Below are positions 1 to 7,895 of a stretch of DNA of 64,000 bases, piece by piece. A program made the position numbers and the translations under genes. The DNA comes from Robiginitalea aurantiaca. Its GTDB lineage: Bacteria; Bacteroidota; Bacteroidia; Flavobacteriales; Flavobacteriaceae. The first letter of the stretch is position 1, and each line of letters opens with the position of its first letter. The notes under the pieces were generated by a model. That model had not been told where the DNA came from and searched no databases. It was given only the letters and a program-made list of their open reading frames with translations. The stretch is from positions 336,355 to 400,354 of the forward strand of contig NZ_JAUDUY010000004.1 in assembly GCF_030380815.1 (NCBI RefSeq), in the 5' to 3' direction.

Positions 1-80
1 AGATTGTCAATGGTTTTGCCAACCTCAACACTTCGTTCTAACGCTTCCGGATACCCGGATAAGAGGGAGTAAAAAGTGCA

Positions 81-111
81 ATAAAACACCTGGGCACAAC
101 TCTAGCCCGGG
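81..111 (-). terminator. Possible terminator after transaldolase
   Basis: Read on the minus strand, an imperfect 7-bp stem (89-95 with 105-111, one mismatch) is followed by a T-rich run (TGTTTTATT). It lies about 20 bases past the stop codon of the transaldolase gene. The mismatch makes this a weak call. In bases 1-72 one plus-strand frame is open and ends at 72, but that is too short to assign to a gene. Confidence 0.4.
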
Positions 112-132
112 GCATTCGAAATCCATACAGGT

Positions 133-789
133 CTACGCGTTCCCTTTTCGATAATCAGCCAGAAACTTTTCGAGACCGCTGTCGGTTAGCGGATGTTTTA
201 AGAGGCTTTCAATTGAAGAGAGTGGCCCTGTCATCACGTCCGCACCCAACCTGGCACAATCGATTATGTGCATCGCATGGCGAACAGAGGCAGCCAGAAT
301 TTGGGTCTCAAAGGCATAGTTGTCGTAAATCTCCCGAATTTCAGCTATAAGCCTTAAACCATCTGAGGAGATATCATCCAAGCGCCCTATAAACGGGGAT
401 ACATAGGTAGCTCCTGCTTTCGCAGCCAAAAGTGCCTGCCCGGGTGAGAAAACCAGGGTGCAGTTTGTTCGGATACCATTTAGGGAAAAGTACCTCAGCG
501 CTTTGACACCGTCGCGAATCATTGGAACTTTTACGACGATTTGTTCGTGCAAATCAGCAAGCTCCTCCCCTTCTTTGATCATTTCGTCAAAGGTGGTCCC
601 GATTACCTCGGCAGACACGTCACCCTGAGCGATATTGCAGATTTCGACATAGTGCTTCAGAATATTGTTCTTACCCGTAATCCCTTCCTTAGCCATTAAG
701 GAGGGGTTTGTGGTAACCCCGTCCAGAACGCCGAGTTCTTCGGCCTCCCGAATCTGATCCAAATTTGCAGTATCGATAAAAAATTTCAT
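133..789 (-). CDS. Transaldolase of the short fructose-6-phosphate aldolase (FSA/TalC) type
   Basis: Cytosolic class I aldolase of the small transaldolase subfamily (about 215-220 aa), expected to move a dihydroxyacetone unit between sugar phosphates in the non-oxidative pentose phosphate pathway. The start [10 protein letters not shown] and the DGVTTNPSL motif (about 23-31) are diagnostic. The Schiff-base lysine is K87 in VVKVPM. The full length of 218 aa is normal for the family. The family splits into true transaldolases and fructose-6-phosphate aldolases, and sequence alone does not settle which activity dominates; transaldolase is more usual in Bacteroidota. A Bacteroidota-type promoter lies 45 bases upstream, at the end of the neighbouring SDR gene, so it is probably transcribed alone. 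Confidence 0.93.
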   Translation of the reverse strand: MKFFIDTANLDQIREAEELGVLDGVTTNPSLMAKEGITGKNNILKHYVEICNIAQGDVSAEVIGTTFDEMIKEGEELADLHEQIVVKVPMIRDGVKALRYFSLNGIRTNCTLVFSPGQALLAAKAGATYVSPFIGRLDDISSDGLRLIAEIREIYDNYAFETQILAASVRHAMHIIDCARLGADVMTGPLSSIESLLKHPLTDSGLEKFLADYRKGNA

Positions 790-833
790 GATATAAAGGT
801 TTTAAGGTGGGTAATTCCAGCACTATCGAGCGG

Positions 834-862
834 CAAAATTACAACTTATAGTGATTTAACAA
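834..862 (-). promoter_or_regulatory. Bacteroidota-type promoter for transaldolase
   Basis: On the minus strand, TTG (862-860), an 18-base spacer and TAATTTTG (841-834) match the -33 TTG and -7 TAnnTTTG elements known for the Bacteroidota housekeeping sigma factor. It overlaps the last codons and stop of the upstream SDR gene and gives a leader of roughly 40 bases. Confidence 0.6.
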
Positions 863-1654
863 GAGTCGTTCATACAATTTGTCCGGAAGGAGTTTTTTGA
901 GCGTTATGGAGAATCGCTGAAGTGGGCTTCCCACCGTATAATGCACACTGGGATTTTTCTTCCTGAGGATTTGAAAAACTTTGTGCGCTACGGCATCCGG
1001 TGGTTTTGCTTCACCCACATGTTCATCCATCAAGGAGAGGCTATGCTTATAGGTGTCGCGGTAAGGGGAATCCTCGAGAATCGGGCTGTGGTAACGACCA
1101 GAGGCGATATTGGTGGCAAAATCACCGGGGGCCAGACTACTCATTCGGATGCCGAATGCCCTGAGTTCCATCCTGTAGGCTTCGGTTACCAGTTCCAGAG
1201 CACCTTTGGTGGCAGAGTAAATTCCTCGGAAGGGCAGTCCCATATAACCTGCAACCGATGTGATATTCAGAATAAAGCCCTTTTTACGTTCCCTCATATG
1301 TGGCAGCACTTCCTGAATCATCCGCAATGGCCCGTGGAGGTTTGTCTCAAATGCATTGAGGGCTGCACTGTGCGGTGTCTCCTCCAGGGGTCCGGTAATA
1401 CCAACACCTGCATTATTGATCAGGATATCAATACGTTCTTCCCTTCGAATCAGTGCTTCCACAGCCTCCCGAACGGAAGCTGATTCCTGAACATCCATTT
1501 TGAGAAGTGGAAAATCGTTAAAATCAGGGTATTTCAGAGGATTCCGAGCCGTGCCATATACGATATAGCCCTGGGACTTCAAAAAGCGTCCAATGCATCT
1601 TCCAATTCCGGAAGAGCCCCCTGTAATGAGAACAACTTCAGCAGGTGGTTTCAT
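839..1654 (-). CDS. Short-chain dehydrogenase/reductase (SDR) family oxidoreductase
   Basis: Classical SDR of 271 aa with an NAD(P)-binding Rossmann fold. The sequence shows the TGGSSGIGR cofactor loop (11-19), the NNAG motif (80-83), and the catalytic Ser133, Tyr146 and Lys150 in the YSATK motif. The substrate cannot be read from the sequence. The extended C-terminal part resembles the retinol/17-beta-hydroxysteroid dehydrogenase-like SDRs often annotated simply as SDR family oxidoreductase. It lies upstream of the transaldolase on the same strand with only 49 bases between them, but that gene has its own promoter, so no functional link is implied. Confidence 0.92.
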   Translation of the reverse strand: MKPPAEVVLITGGSSGIGRCIGRFLKSQGYIVYGTARNPLKYPDFNDFPLLKMDVQESASVREAVEALIRREERIDILINNAGVGITGPLEETPHSAALNAFETNLHGPLRMIQEVLPHMRERKKGFILNITSVAGYMGLPFRGIYSATKGALELVTEAYRMELRAFGIRMSSLAPGDFATNIASGRYHSPILEDSPYRDTYKHSLSLMDEHVGEAKPPDAVAHKVFQILRKKNPSVHYTVGSPLQRFSITLKKLLPDKLYERLLLNHYKL

Positions 1655-1731
1655 AAGCGCAAAATACTAAAAAAGCCTTTGAAAGCAGTGACCGGCAAGG
1701 GTTTAAAACCTGAGTATAGGGCATAAAAAAA

Positions 1732-1827
1732 CGGCAAGCTACCTACATCGCACTGCTACGACCACATACCCTTGCTGCGTTCCCACCCTGGGGGATTCTG
1801 CAGGAGCTAGTCGTGTAGGACTTGCCG
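1732..1827 (-). ncRNA. ffs: Signal recognition particle RNA, small bacterial type
   Basis: Read on the minus strand, the two ends CGGCAAG and CTTGCCG pair to close a hairpin of about 96 nt. The apical part contains the conserved SRP domain IV: CAGG, a short stem, the GGAA tetraloop, then AGCA (around 1771-1790). A T-rich tract (1723-1730) follows the 3' end and can serve as terminator. The RNA would bind Ffh and target ribosomes to the membrane. The promoter at 1832-1863 places +1 at or very near base 1827, which agrees with the helix end. The gene sits between the SDR gene (same strand) and a divergent lipoprotein gene. Confidence 0.93.
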
Positions 1828-1831
1828 AATG

Positions 1832-1863
1832 CAAATATACATTCTTTTTGTGTTTGTGACAAT
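1832..1863 (-). promoter_or_regulatory. Bacteroidota-type promoter for SRP RNA
   Basis: On the minus strand, TTG (1862-1860), a 20-base spacer and TATATTTG (1839-1832) give a near-ideal match to the TTG / TAnnTTTG consensus. Only four bases separate the -7 element from the first paired base of the SRP RNA. Confidence 0.8.
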
Positions 1864-1888
1864 GCATTTACATGTGTAATTTAGCATC

Positions 1889-2929
1889 ATGACTGTATTA
1901 AAATTCTGTTTTTCATTTTCGGTCTTAAGCCTTTTTCTGGCTTGCAGTGAAACCGATCTTTCCAAGAACTTTTCACTTGAAATCGAGGGGAATGCCAAAA
2001 AGCTCCAACAAGGCCAGACCGTTGGTGTCCAGCTTAAGAATCGGGCCAACTTGCCGATTGACTCCATTGTATATGTATTGGACGGCAGCCCGGTCACGCT
2101 GGAAGCCGGAGGCCTTACCCTGAATTCCCCTGTACTGGGAACCAAAAACCTCCAGGCCAAAATATTTTCAGAGGGCCGGAACGTTACGGTCTCCAGGGAG
2201 TTACTGGTTTTAGCTGAAAGCAGGCCTGCGCTGTATACTTATGAAATTGTAAATACCTTCCCGCACGACCCCAAAGCCTTTACCCAGGGACTTGAATTTT
2301 ATCGGGACACCCTTTATGAAAGCACAGGTCGGAGGGGCACCTCTTCCCTGCGCAAGGTTAATTATCAAACTGGTGAGGTCCTGCAGAAAACGGATCTGGA
2401 AGATCAATATTTCGGAGAAGGCCTTACGGTATTGAACGACACCATTTTCATGCTTACCTGGCAGGCCGGGACCGGTTTTATGTACGACCGTAAAACACTT
2501 CAAAAGCTCGGCAGCTTTCAATACGGGGAAAGCAAAGAGGGCTGGGGACTCACCAATGACGGAAAACGTATTTTCAAAAGCGATGGCACCCAGCGTATCT
2601 GGATCCTGGATCCGGCCACGCTGAAGGAAACCGGATACCTGGAGACGGTTACCGATAAATCGGTTTTCAATAAGGCCAATGAGCTGGAATATGTCGGGGG
2701 CAAGCTTTATGCCAATGTCTGGCAGAAAGAAAGTATGATGATTATCGATGCAGAATCCGGGGCCATTGAAGGAGTTGTGAATTTCGGGGGCCTGAAAGAA
2801 AAAGTCGGACAACACCCTGACCTGGATGTCTTTAACGGCGTAGCCTACCATCCGCAGCGACAGACCTTTTTCGTGACGGGAAAAAACTGGGACACCCTTT
2901 TTGAAGTCCGGATTTCCAAAAAAAATTAA
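1889..2929 (+). CDS. Glutaminyl-peptide cyclotransferase lipoprotein (plant-type QC fold)
   Basis: Glutamine cyclotransferase family protein (346 aa), expected to turn N-terminal glutamine of exported proteins into pyroglutamate. The N-terminus is a lipoprotein signal (hydrophobic segment, then LACSE with Cys19 as the likely lipidated residue). About 90 residues of a poorly characterised N-terminal domain precede the catalytic beta-propeller, which starts near residue 112 with the typical VNTFPHDPKAFTQGLEF and YESTG motifs. The start ATG follows the divergent SRP promoter region. The stop overlaps the start of the next gene by one base, so the two are probably co-translated. Family assignment is strong; the natural substrate is unknown. 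Confidence 0.88.
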   Translation: MTVLKFCFSFSVLSLFLACSETDLSKNFSLEIEGNAKKLQQGQTVGVQLKNRANLPIDSIVYVLDGSPVTLEAGGLTLNSPVLGTKNLQAKIFSEGRNVTVSRELLVLAESRPALYTYEIVNTFPHDPKAFTQGLEFYRDTLYESTGRRGTSSLRKVNYQTGEVLQKTDLEDQYFGEGLTVLNDTIFMLTWQAGTGFMYDRKTLQKLGSFQYGESKEGWGLTNDGKRIFKSDGTQRIWILDPATLKETGYLETVTDKSVFNKANELEYVGGKLYANVWQKESMMIIDAESGAIEGVVNFGGLKEKVGQHPDLDVFNGVAYHPQRQTFFVTGKNWDTLFEVRISKKN

Positions 2930-3318
2930 TGAACACTTTCCATATAAACGTTACCGTAGCTCCCGAACACCTGGATGACCTGAATCATGTGAATAATGTG
3001 CAATACCTGGAATGGGTGCAGCAGGTTTCAAAGGCACACTGGCAAAAACTAAGTTTGCCGGAATGGGATATGCATTATATTTGGGTCGTCCACAGTCACC
3101 TGATCCGGTATCACCAACCAGCATTTCTCGGGGAAGAACTCGTCATCAGTACCTTTATCAAAGCGGCCAAAGGGGCCAAGTCGGAGCGCCACGTACATAT
3201 AACGCGAAAGGGAATGGAGCCCCCCCTTGTTACCTGTGAGACTATTTGGGTATTGCTGGATGCTAAATCGGGTAAACCCGTTCGGGTACCTGCAGAAATG
3301 ATCAGCGCGCTGGAATAA
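2929..3318 (+). CDS. Acyl-CoA thioesterase, 4HBT hotdog family
   Basis: Single hotdog-fold domain of 129 aa, the usual length for YbgC/4HBT thioesterases. The motif DDLNHVNNVQYLEWVQ (about 15-30) is the family signature, with Asp15 or Asp18 in the position of the catalytic acid. Such enzymes hydrolyse acyl-CoA or acyl-carrier thioesters in the cytosol. The start codon overlaps the stop of the upstream cyclotransferase gene (TAATG), so the two form a small operon without an obvious biochemical link. A second thioesterase of the same superfamily is encoded at 43437-43838. Confidence 0.85.
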   Translation: MNTFHINVTVAPEHLDDLNHVNNVQYLEWVQQVSKAHWQKLSLPEWDMHYIWVVHSHLIRYHQPAFLGEELVISTFIKAAKGAKSERHVHITRKGMEPPLVTCETIWVLLDAKSGKPVRVPAEMISALE

Positions 3319-3339
3319 GACCCCAACTATATCGGATGG

Positions 3340-4614
3340 CTACCCTGCGAAAAGAGGCCTGTCTCCCATAAATGCGTTGATTTCCTTTTTCACACGTGTT
3401 GCCACTGTTTCGGATTCAGGGTCGGTAAGGACCTGATCGATCCATTTCACGATTCCCTCCATGTCGCCCTCTTTTAGGCCCCTGGTCGTAATGGCAGCGG
3501 TTCCGAAGCGAATTCCGGAGGTAACGAAGGGCGATTTATCATCAAAAGGAACCATATTCTTATTGGCTGTGATATCTGCCAGGACCAATGCCTTTTCTGC
3601 CGCCTTACCTGTGATACCTTTATTTCGAAGGTCGATGAGCATCATGTGGTTATCTGTGCCTCCCGAAATGATGTGGTATCCCTTATCGGTGAATGCTTTG
3701 GCCATGGCCTTCGCGTTCTTTTGTACCTGTATCATATAATGGAGGAAATCATCACTGATGGCCTGTCCAAAGGCTATAGCCTTGGCAGCTACAATATGCT
3801 CCAGGGGCCCACCCTGATTCCCTGGAAAGACCGCAAGATCAATAAGTGCCGACATTTTTCTCAGTGCCCCCGATTTGAGCCGAATGTCAAAAGGATTGTC
3901 AAAGTCGGACCCCATTAGGATCAGTCCGCCCCTGGGCCCTCTCAGTGTTTTATGCGTCGTGGTGGTAACAAAATGGCAATGGGGAACCGGGTCGCTTAGA
4001 ATTCCTTTTGCAATAAGGCCGGCGGGATGGGCTATATCTGCAAGCAAGAAGGCGCCCACCTCATCTGCAATTTCACGGAAGCGCGCAAAGTCCATGTCCC
4101 TCGAGTAGGCCGATGCCCCAGCGATGATCAGACTCGGTTTTTCACTCCTTGCAATTTCAGCAATCCGGTCGTAATTCAACAGTCCGGTCTCCTGATCCAC
4201 GCCGTAAAAAACGGGACGGTATAACTTACCTGAGAAATTTACCGGAGAACCGTGCGTGAGGTGTCCTCCATGAGAAAGATCGAAGCCCAGGATGGTATCT
4301 CCGGGTTTTAAGATGGCCTGATAGACCGCGGCATTGGCCTGTGATCCCGAATGGGGTTGCACATTGGCATACGTAGCCCCAAAGAGCTCCTTTGCCCGGT
4401 CGATAGCGATCTGCTCTACCTGATCGACAATTTCACACCCCCCGTAATACCTTTTACCCGGGTATCCTTCGGCGTACTTATTGGTCAGTACAGATCCCGA
4501 AGCTTCCATAACCTGAGGACTTGCGAAATTCTCTGAGGCAATAAGTTCTATACCGTTAATTTGTCTCCTTTCTTCTGCTTGGATCAGTTCAAAGATCTCC
4601 AGGTCTCTTTCCAT
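3340..4614 (-). CDS. glyA: Serine hydroxymethyltransferase
   Basis: PLP enzyme interconverting serine and glycine with transfer of a one-carbon unit to tetrahydrofolate. The 424-residue length is typical. The PLP-binding lysine is K222 in the [14 protein letters not shown] motif; other family hallmarks are the LIASENF motif near residue 25, [14 protein letters not shown] near 47-60 and HGGHLTHG near 115-122. It faces the thioesterase gene tail to tail, with 21 bases between stops, and is divergent from fahA. A weak -7-like element (TACTTTTA) lies upstream on the minus strand. Confidence 0.98.
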   Translation of the reverse strand: MERDLEIFELIQAEERRQINGIELIASENFASPQVMEASGSVLTNKYAEGYPGKRYYGGCEIVDQVEQIAIDRAKELFGATYANVQPHSGSQANAAVYQAILKPGDTILGFDLSHGGHLTHGSPVNFSGKLYRPVFYGVDQETGLLNYDRIAEIARSEKPSLIIAGASAYSRDMDFARFREIADEVGAFLLADIAHPAGLIAKGILSDPVPHCHFVTTTTHKTLRGPRGGLILMGSDFDNPFDIRLKSGALRKMSALIDLAVFPGNQGGPLEHIVAAKAIAFGQAISDDFLHYMIQVQKNAKAMAKAFTDKGYHIISGGTDNHMMLIDLRNKGITGKAAEKALVLADITANKNMVPFDDKSPFVTSGIRFGTAAITTRGLKEGDMEGIVKWIDQVLTDPESETVATRVKKEINAFMGDRPLFAG

Positions 4615-4680
4615 AGGTAATACGGTGTTTTTGGATCGGGTAAAAGTACAAATTGAGTCGGGTTAAACCAGATAAAATAA

Positions 4681-4688
4681 TATCTTTG
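4681..4688 (+). promoter_or_regulatory. -7 promoter element upstream of fahA
   Basis: TATCTTTG fits the Bacteroidota TAnnTTTG element. A TTG occurs 25 bases before it, which is longer than the usual spacing. The leader to the ATG at 4725 would be about 32 bases. Confidence 0.5.
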
Positions 4689-4724
4689 AGAAGGAATTTA
4701 TTAAACATCAATTAACATTTGTCC

Positions 4725-6020
4725 ATGCCTATAAAAGCGAACGATCCGAGCCGTGTTTCTTGGCTGCCGGTTGCCTCAGACTCCGATTTTCCAATTCAGA
4801 ATATCCCATTTGGGGTTTTTCTCACCCGGGATGACGTCATCACTATAGGCACGCGCATCGGGGATATGGCCATTGACCTGGGAGCATTGCATCAATTGGG
4901 GTACCTGAGGGATATTCCGCTGACTGATGATATTTTTCTTCAGGATTCCCTGAATGATTTTATTTCCGATGGCAAAAAGACCTGGAGGGCCGTTCGAAAC
5001 CGTATTGCCGAGATCTTCGATATTCACAACGAAGAATTGCAAAAGAACGAAGCGCATAAAAAAATCATCCTCTTTGCCCTGGAAGAGATCGAAATGCAAT
5101 TACCGGTACAGATCGGGGATTATACAGATTTTTATTCCAGCAGGGAGCACGCTACAAATGTCGGAAAGATGTTCCGGGATCCGGAAAATGCGCTCCTGCC
5201 CAACTGGCTCCACATACCCGTGGGCTATCACGGACGCAGTTCGACCATAATCCCTAGTGGAACGCCGATTCGCAGGCCCTATGGGCAGACGTTGCCCAAA
5301 GACTCCAAGACACCGGTTTTCGGTCCTTCCCAGAGAGTGGATTTTGAATTGGAAATGGCCTTTATCACCACGGATGCAAACAAATTGGGAGAAGCCATTC
5401 CTGTTAATGACGCCGAGGACTACATATTTGGCCTGGTTTTATTCAATGACTGGAGTGCACGGGACATACAGAAATGGGAATACGTGCCTTTGGGACCATT
5501 TTTGGGTAAAAGTTTTGCCTCATCGATTTCTCCCTGGATCGTTACCCTAGATGCCCTCGAGCCTTTCAGGGTTGAAAGTCCTGAGCAAGACCCCAAACCC
5601 TTTCCCTACTTAAGGCAGGAGGGGCCGGGAAGTTTTGATATCGAACTGGAAGTAGACCTGATTCCGGAATCCGGAGAAACCAATACCATATGCCATTCCA
5701 ACTTCCGGTATATGTACTGGACTATGGCGCAGCAACTCGCGCATCATACCATCAACGGGTGTAAGATCAACAGTGGCGATATGATGGGTAGCGGTACGAT
5801 CTCGGGAACAACTGAGGATTCCTATGGCTCCATGCTGGAACTCGCATGGATGGGCAGTAAACCCCTTACCCTGAAGAATGGAGAAACCCGAACATTTATC
5901 GACGACCTGGACACCGTGGTCCTGAGGGGATACTGCAAAAGAGACGGTTTGCGTATCGGGTTCGGGGAGGTGCGATCCCAACTCCTGCCCCCCTTAACCC
6001 CTAAAGGCGAGACCAGATAG
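4725..6020 (+). CDS. fahA: Fumarylacetoacetase
   Basis: Last enzyme of the phenylalanine/tyrosine (homogentisate) degradation route, hydrolysing fumarylacetoacetate to fumarate and acetoacetate. The protein is 431 aa from the ATG at 4725; an in-frame TTG at 4719 would add only two residues and is less likely. Family residues are visible: the His of SREHATNVG (active-site base), the acidic metal ligands in VDFELEMAF and LFNDWSARD, and the GSGTISG motif near the C-terminus. It stands alone between divergent glyA and a lipoprotein gene; no other tyrosine-degradation genes are in the window. Confidence 0.97.
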   Translation: MPIKANDPSRVSWLPVASDSDFPIQNIPFGVFLTRDDVITIGTRIGDMAIDLGALHQLGYLRDIPLTDDIFLQDSLNDFISDGKKTWRAVRNRIAEIFDIHNEELQKNEAHKKIILFALEEIEMQLPVQIGDYTDFYSSREHATNVGKMFRDPENALLPNWLHIPVGYHGRSSTIIPSGTPIRRPYGQTLPKDSKTPVFGPSQRVDFELEMAFITTDANKLGEAIPVNDAEDYIFGLVLFNDWSARDIQKWEYVPLGPFLGKSFASSISPWIVTLDALEPFRVESPEQDPKPFPYLRQEGPGSFDIELEVDLIPESGETNTICHSNFRYMYWTMAQQLAHHTINGCKINSGDMMGSGTISGTTEDSYGSMLELAWMGSKPLTLKNGETRTFIDDLDTVVLRGYCKRDGLRIGFGEVRSQLLPPLTPKGETR

Positions 6021-6133
6021 CGCTTCGGGTGATTTCGACCTGTATATACTAACTCTTATCGATTTTCGTTCTAGTTTCGACTGGTTTTGGCATGCCTATT
6101 GAATTATGCCATTAAACCCAAATCGAAATAACC

Positions 6134-7321
6134 ATGAAACGATCCATTATCATCGTAATGCTCCTGGCATTCGTCTATAGCTGCGGAGGTGTCAAAAAAA
6201 CGCAGCAAGCCCTGAATACAGGGAATTATCTCCAAGCTATCAATTCTTCGGTCATGGAATTGGCCGAAAACAAAACTCGAAAGAACAAACAGTCGTATGT
6301 GGTACTTCTCGAAGAAGCCTATGCGAAATATATCGAATTCGAGGAGCAGCAAATCAATTTCCTGAAGAAGGACGGAAATCCTGCCCATTTAGAAGAAATT
6401 TATAAAAGGTATAGTGAAATGCGGAATGTTCAGAATCGGATCCGCCCGCTACTCCCATTACCCATTTACGAAGAAAATCGGGAGGCGCGGTTTAGCTTTC
6501 CAAATTACGAGAATGAACTCCTGGCTGTTCAGGAATCCCTCTCATCCTACCTGTATGAGAATGCCTCGCAAATTTTGGGTAATGCTACCCAGAAATGGGA
6601 GTTCCGCAAAGCCTACGAGGACTTTAAATACCTCAATGAAATCAATCCGGGATATGCAGACACCCGGGATCAGATGGATTATGCCTATCAGAATGGGTTG
6701 GATTATGTTAAGGTTCGTATGATCAACGATTCCCAGCAAATCATCCCGGAACGCCTCGAAGCGGACTTACTGAATTTCAACACCTATGGCCTGAATAGTT
6801 TATGGACTGCCTACCATACCAACCCGTTGGATGAAATCGATTATGACTACGAAATGCAGGTTGCCTTTCGCGATATTGTAATCTCACCGGAACAGGTTTC
6901 CGAGAGGCAGGTCATTAAGGAGCGTCAGATCAAAGATGGCACTCAGGACCTCATCGATGAAGAGGGCAATGTCGTCCGGGATAGTCTCGGGAACCGAATC
7001 GTTATTGATCGCCTGAGGACCGTGCGTTGCAATTACTACGAATTCACCCAGCAGAAAATTGCGCAGGTTGTTGGAAACGTAAATTTTGTGGACTTGCGTA
7101 CCCGTCAGTCGCTGAACTCCTATCCGCTAACAAGCGAGTTTCAGTTTCAGCATATCTATGCGAACTACGATGGTGACCGGCGCGCCCTGGATAATGATTT
7201 AGTCGCCAGACTGGGTCTTGCCGCTGTTCCTTTTCCGACGGATGAAGAAATGGTGTACAACGCAGGAGAAGACATAAAAAACAGGATTAAAAATATTTTA
7301 AAGAATCAGCGATTCCAATAG
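6134..7321 (+). CDS. Lipoprotein of unknown function, flavobacterial
   Basis: I do not recognise a characterised family. The protein (395 aa) begins with a short lipoprotein signal, VYSCGG, with Cys17 as the likely lipidated residue, so it is predicted to be membrane-anchored outside the cytoplasm. The next 200 residues are largely helical with TPR-like spacing (QALNTGNYLQAI, FRKAYEDFKYL), followed by a more beta-rich C-terminal half. The only cysteine visible after the lipobox is in VRCNYYEF. It is transcribed alone, with a bidirectional hairpin terminator after the stop. A scaffold or assembly role is possible but not shown. Confidence 0.75.
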   Translation: MKRSIIIVMLLAFVYSCGGVKKTQQALNTGNYLQAINSSVMELAENKTRKNKQSYVVLLEEAYAKYIEFEEQQINFLKKDGNPAHLEEIYKRYSEMRNVQNRIRPLLPLPIYEENREARFSFPNYENELLAVQESLSSYLYENASQILGNATQKWEFRKAYEDFKYLNEINPGYADTRDQMDYAYQNGLDYVKVRMINDSQQIIPERLEADLLNFNTYGLNSLWTAYHTNPLDEIDYDYEMQVAFRDIVISPEQVSERQVIKERQIKDGTQDLIDEEGNVVRDSLGNRIVIDRLRTVRCNYYEFTQQKIAQVVGNVNFVDLRTRQSLNSYPLTSEFQFQHIYANYDGDRRALDNDLVARLGLAAVPFPTDEEMVYNAGEDIKNRIKNILKNQRFQ

Positions 7322-7347
7322 GAACATCGTCAGATATTCTGAATTTG

Positions 7348-7369
7348 AAACCCGGCTCAGGCCGGGTTT
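7348..7369. terminator. Bidirectional terminator between convergent genes
   Basis: Perfect 9-bp inverted repeat (AAACCCGGC at 7348-7356 and GCCGGGTTT at 7361-7369) with a 4-base loop, ending in T-rich sequence. It serves the lipoprotein gene on the plus strand. It also overlaps the stop codon (7357-7359) and last codons of the convergent ytxJ gene. Confidence 0.75.
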
Positions 7370-7764
7370 TGTTGTAAATCGTCCGGACTGAGCATGCCGA
7401 TATCCCCATGTGAGACATGTTTGAAGACGCCATCTTTATCCAGAACCAAAACCTGAGGAGATTGATGCATGACACCATAGCGCTGGGCTATTTCCCGGGA
7501 CAGCTCGCGATATCGGATTAAATCCAGGAAATAGAAATCGGCCAGGTCTCCTGAAGCCGCCCACTGTTTTTCAAACCTTCTGAGCATCATACCGCTTAAA
7601 CCGCAGGAGGTCGAATGTTTGAACACGACTTGCGGTTTGGACTTTCGACCCTCATCGATGCGATTCAAATCCGCAATGTTTTCTAAATACAGCCAGGATA
7701 CAGGTTCCTGCCCGTCCTTTGACACCTCGTCAGGTAATCCAAAAAGGGTCTTGAATAACTTCAT
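7357..7764 (-). CDS. ytxJ: YtxJ family thioredoxin-like protein (bacillithiol-linked)
   Basis: Small thioredoxin-fold protein (135 aa) of the YtxJ family, associated with bacillithiol redox chemistry. The key motif is FKHSTSCGLS with a single active-site-like Cys54, and the cis-proline region SPQVLVLDKDG follows. The start chosen is the ATG at 7764; a TTG three codons earlier is also in frame but less likely. The last codons lie inside the shared terminator hairpin with the convergent gene. A monothiol redox or bacilliredoxin-like role is inferred from the family only. Confidence 0.85.
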   Translation of the reverse strand: MKLFKTLFGLPDEVSKDGQEPVSWLYLENIADLNRIDEGRKSKPQVVFKHSTSCGLSGMMLRRFEKQWAASGDLADFYFLDLIRYRELSREIAQRYGVMHQSPQVLVLDKDGVFKHVSHGDIGMLSPDDLQQNPA

Positions 7765-7895
7765 AAAACGCAATTATAACTGCCTATTTGACGTGTAAAA
7801 ATGTTTTTTTACTGTCATTCTGTCGCCTGATATGGGATGGTAAGATTCTTGCCCTATGCCTACCGTAATAAATCAGGAATCTAAAGATAACAATA

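Noticed and set aside
1..132. Possible end of a gene entering from the left edge
   Set aside because: One plus-strand frame is open for 23 codons up to a stop at 70-72, but it is too short to recognise and may be chance.
941..1483. Plus-strand open frame of 180 codons
   Set aside because: It lies antisense to a clear SDR gene with intact catalytic motifs; composition is a shadow of that gene.
1807..2160. Minus-strand open frame of 117 codons
   Set aside because: Overlaps the SRP RNA promoter and is antisense to the cyclotransferase gene.
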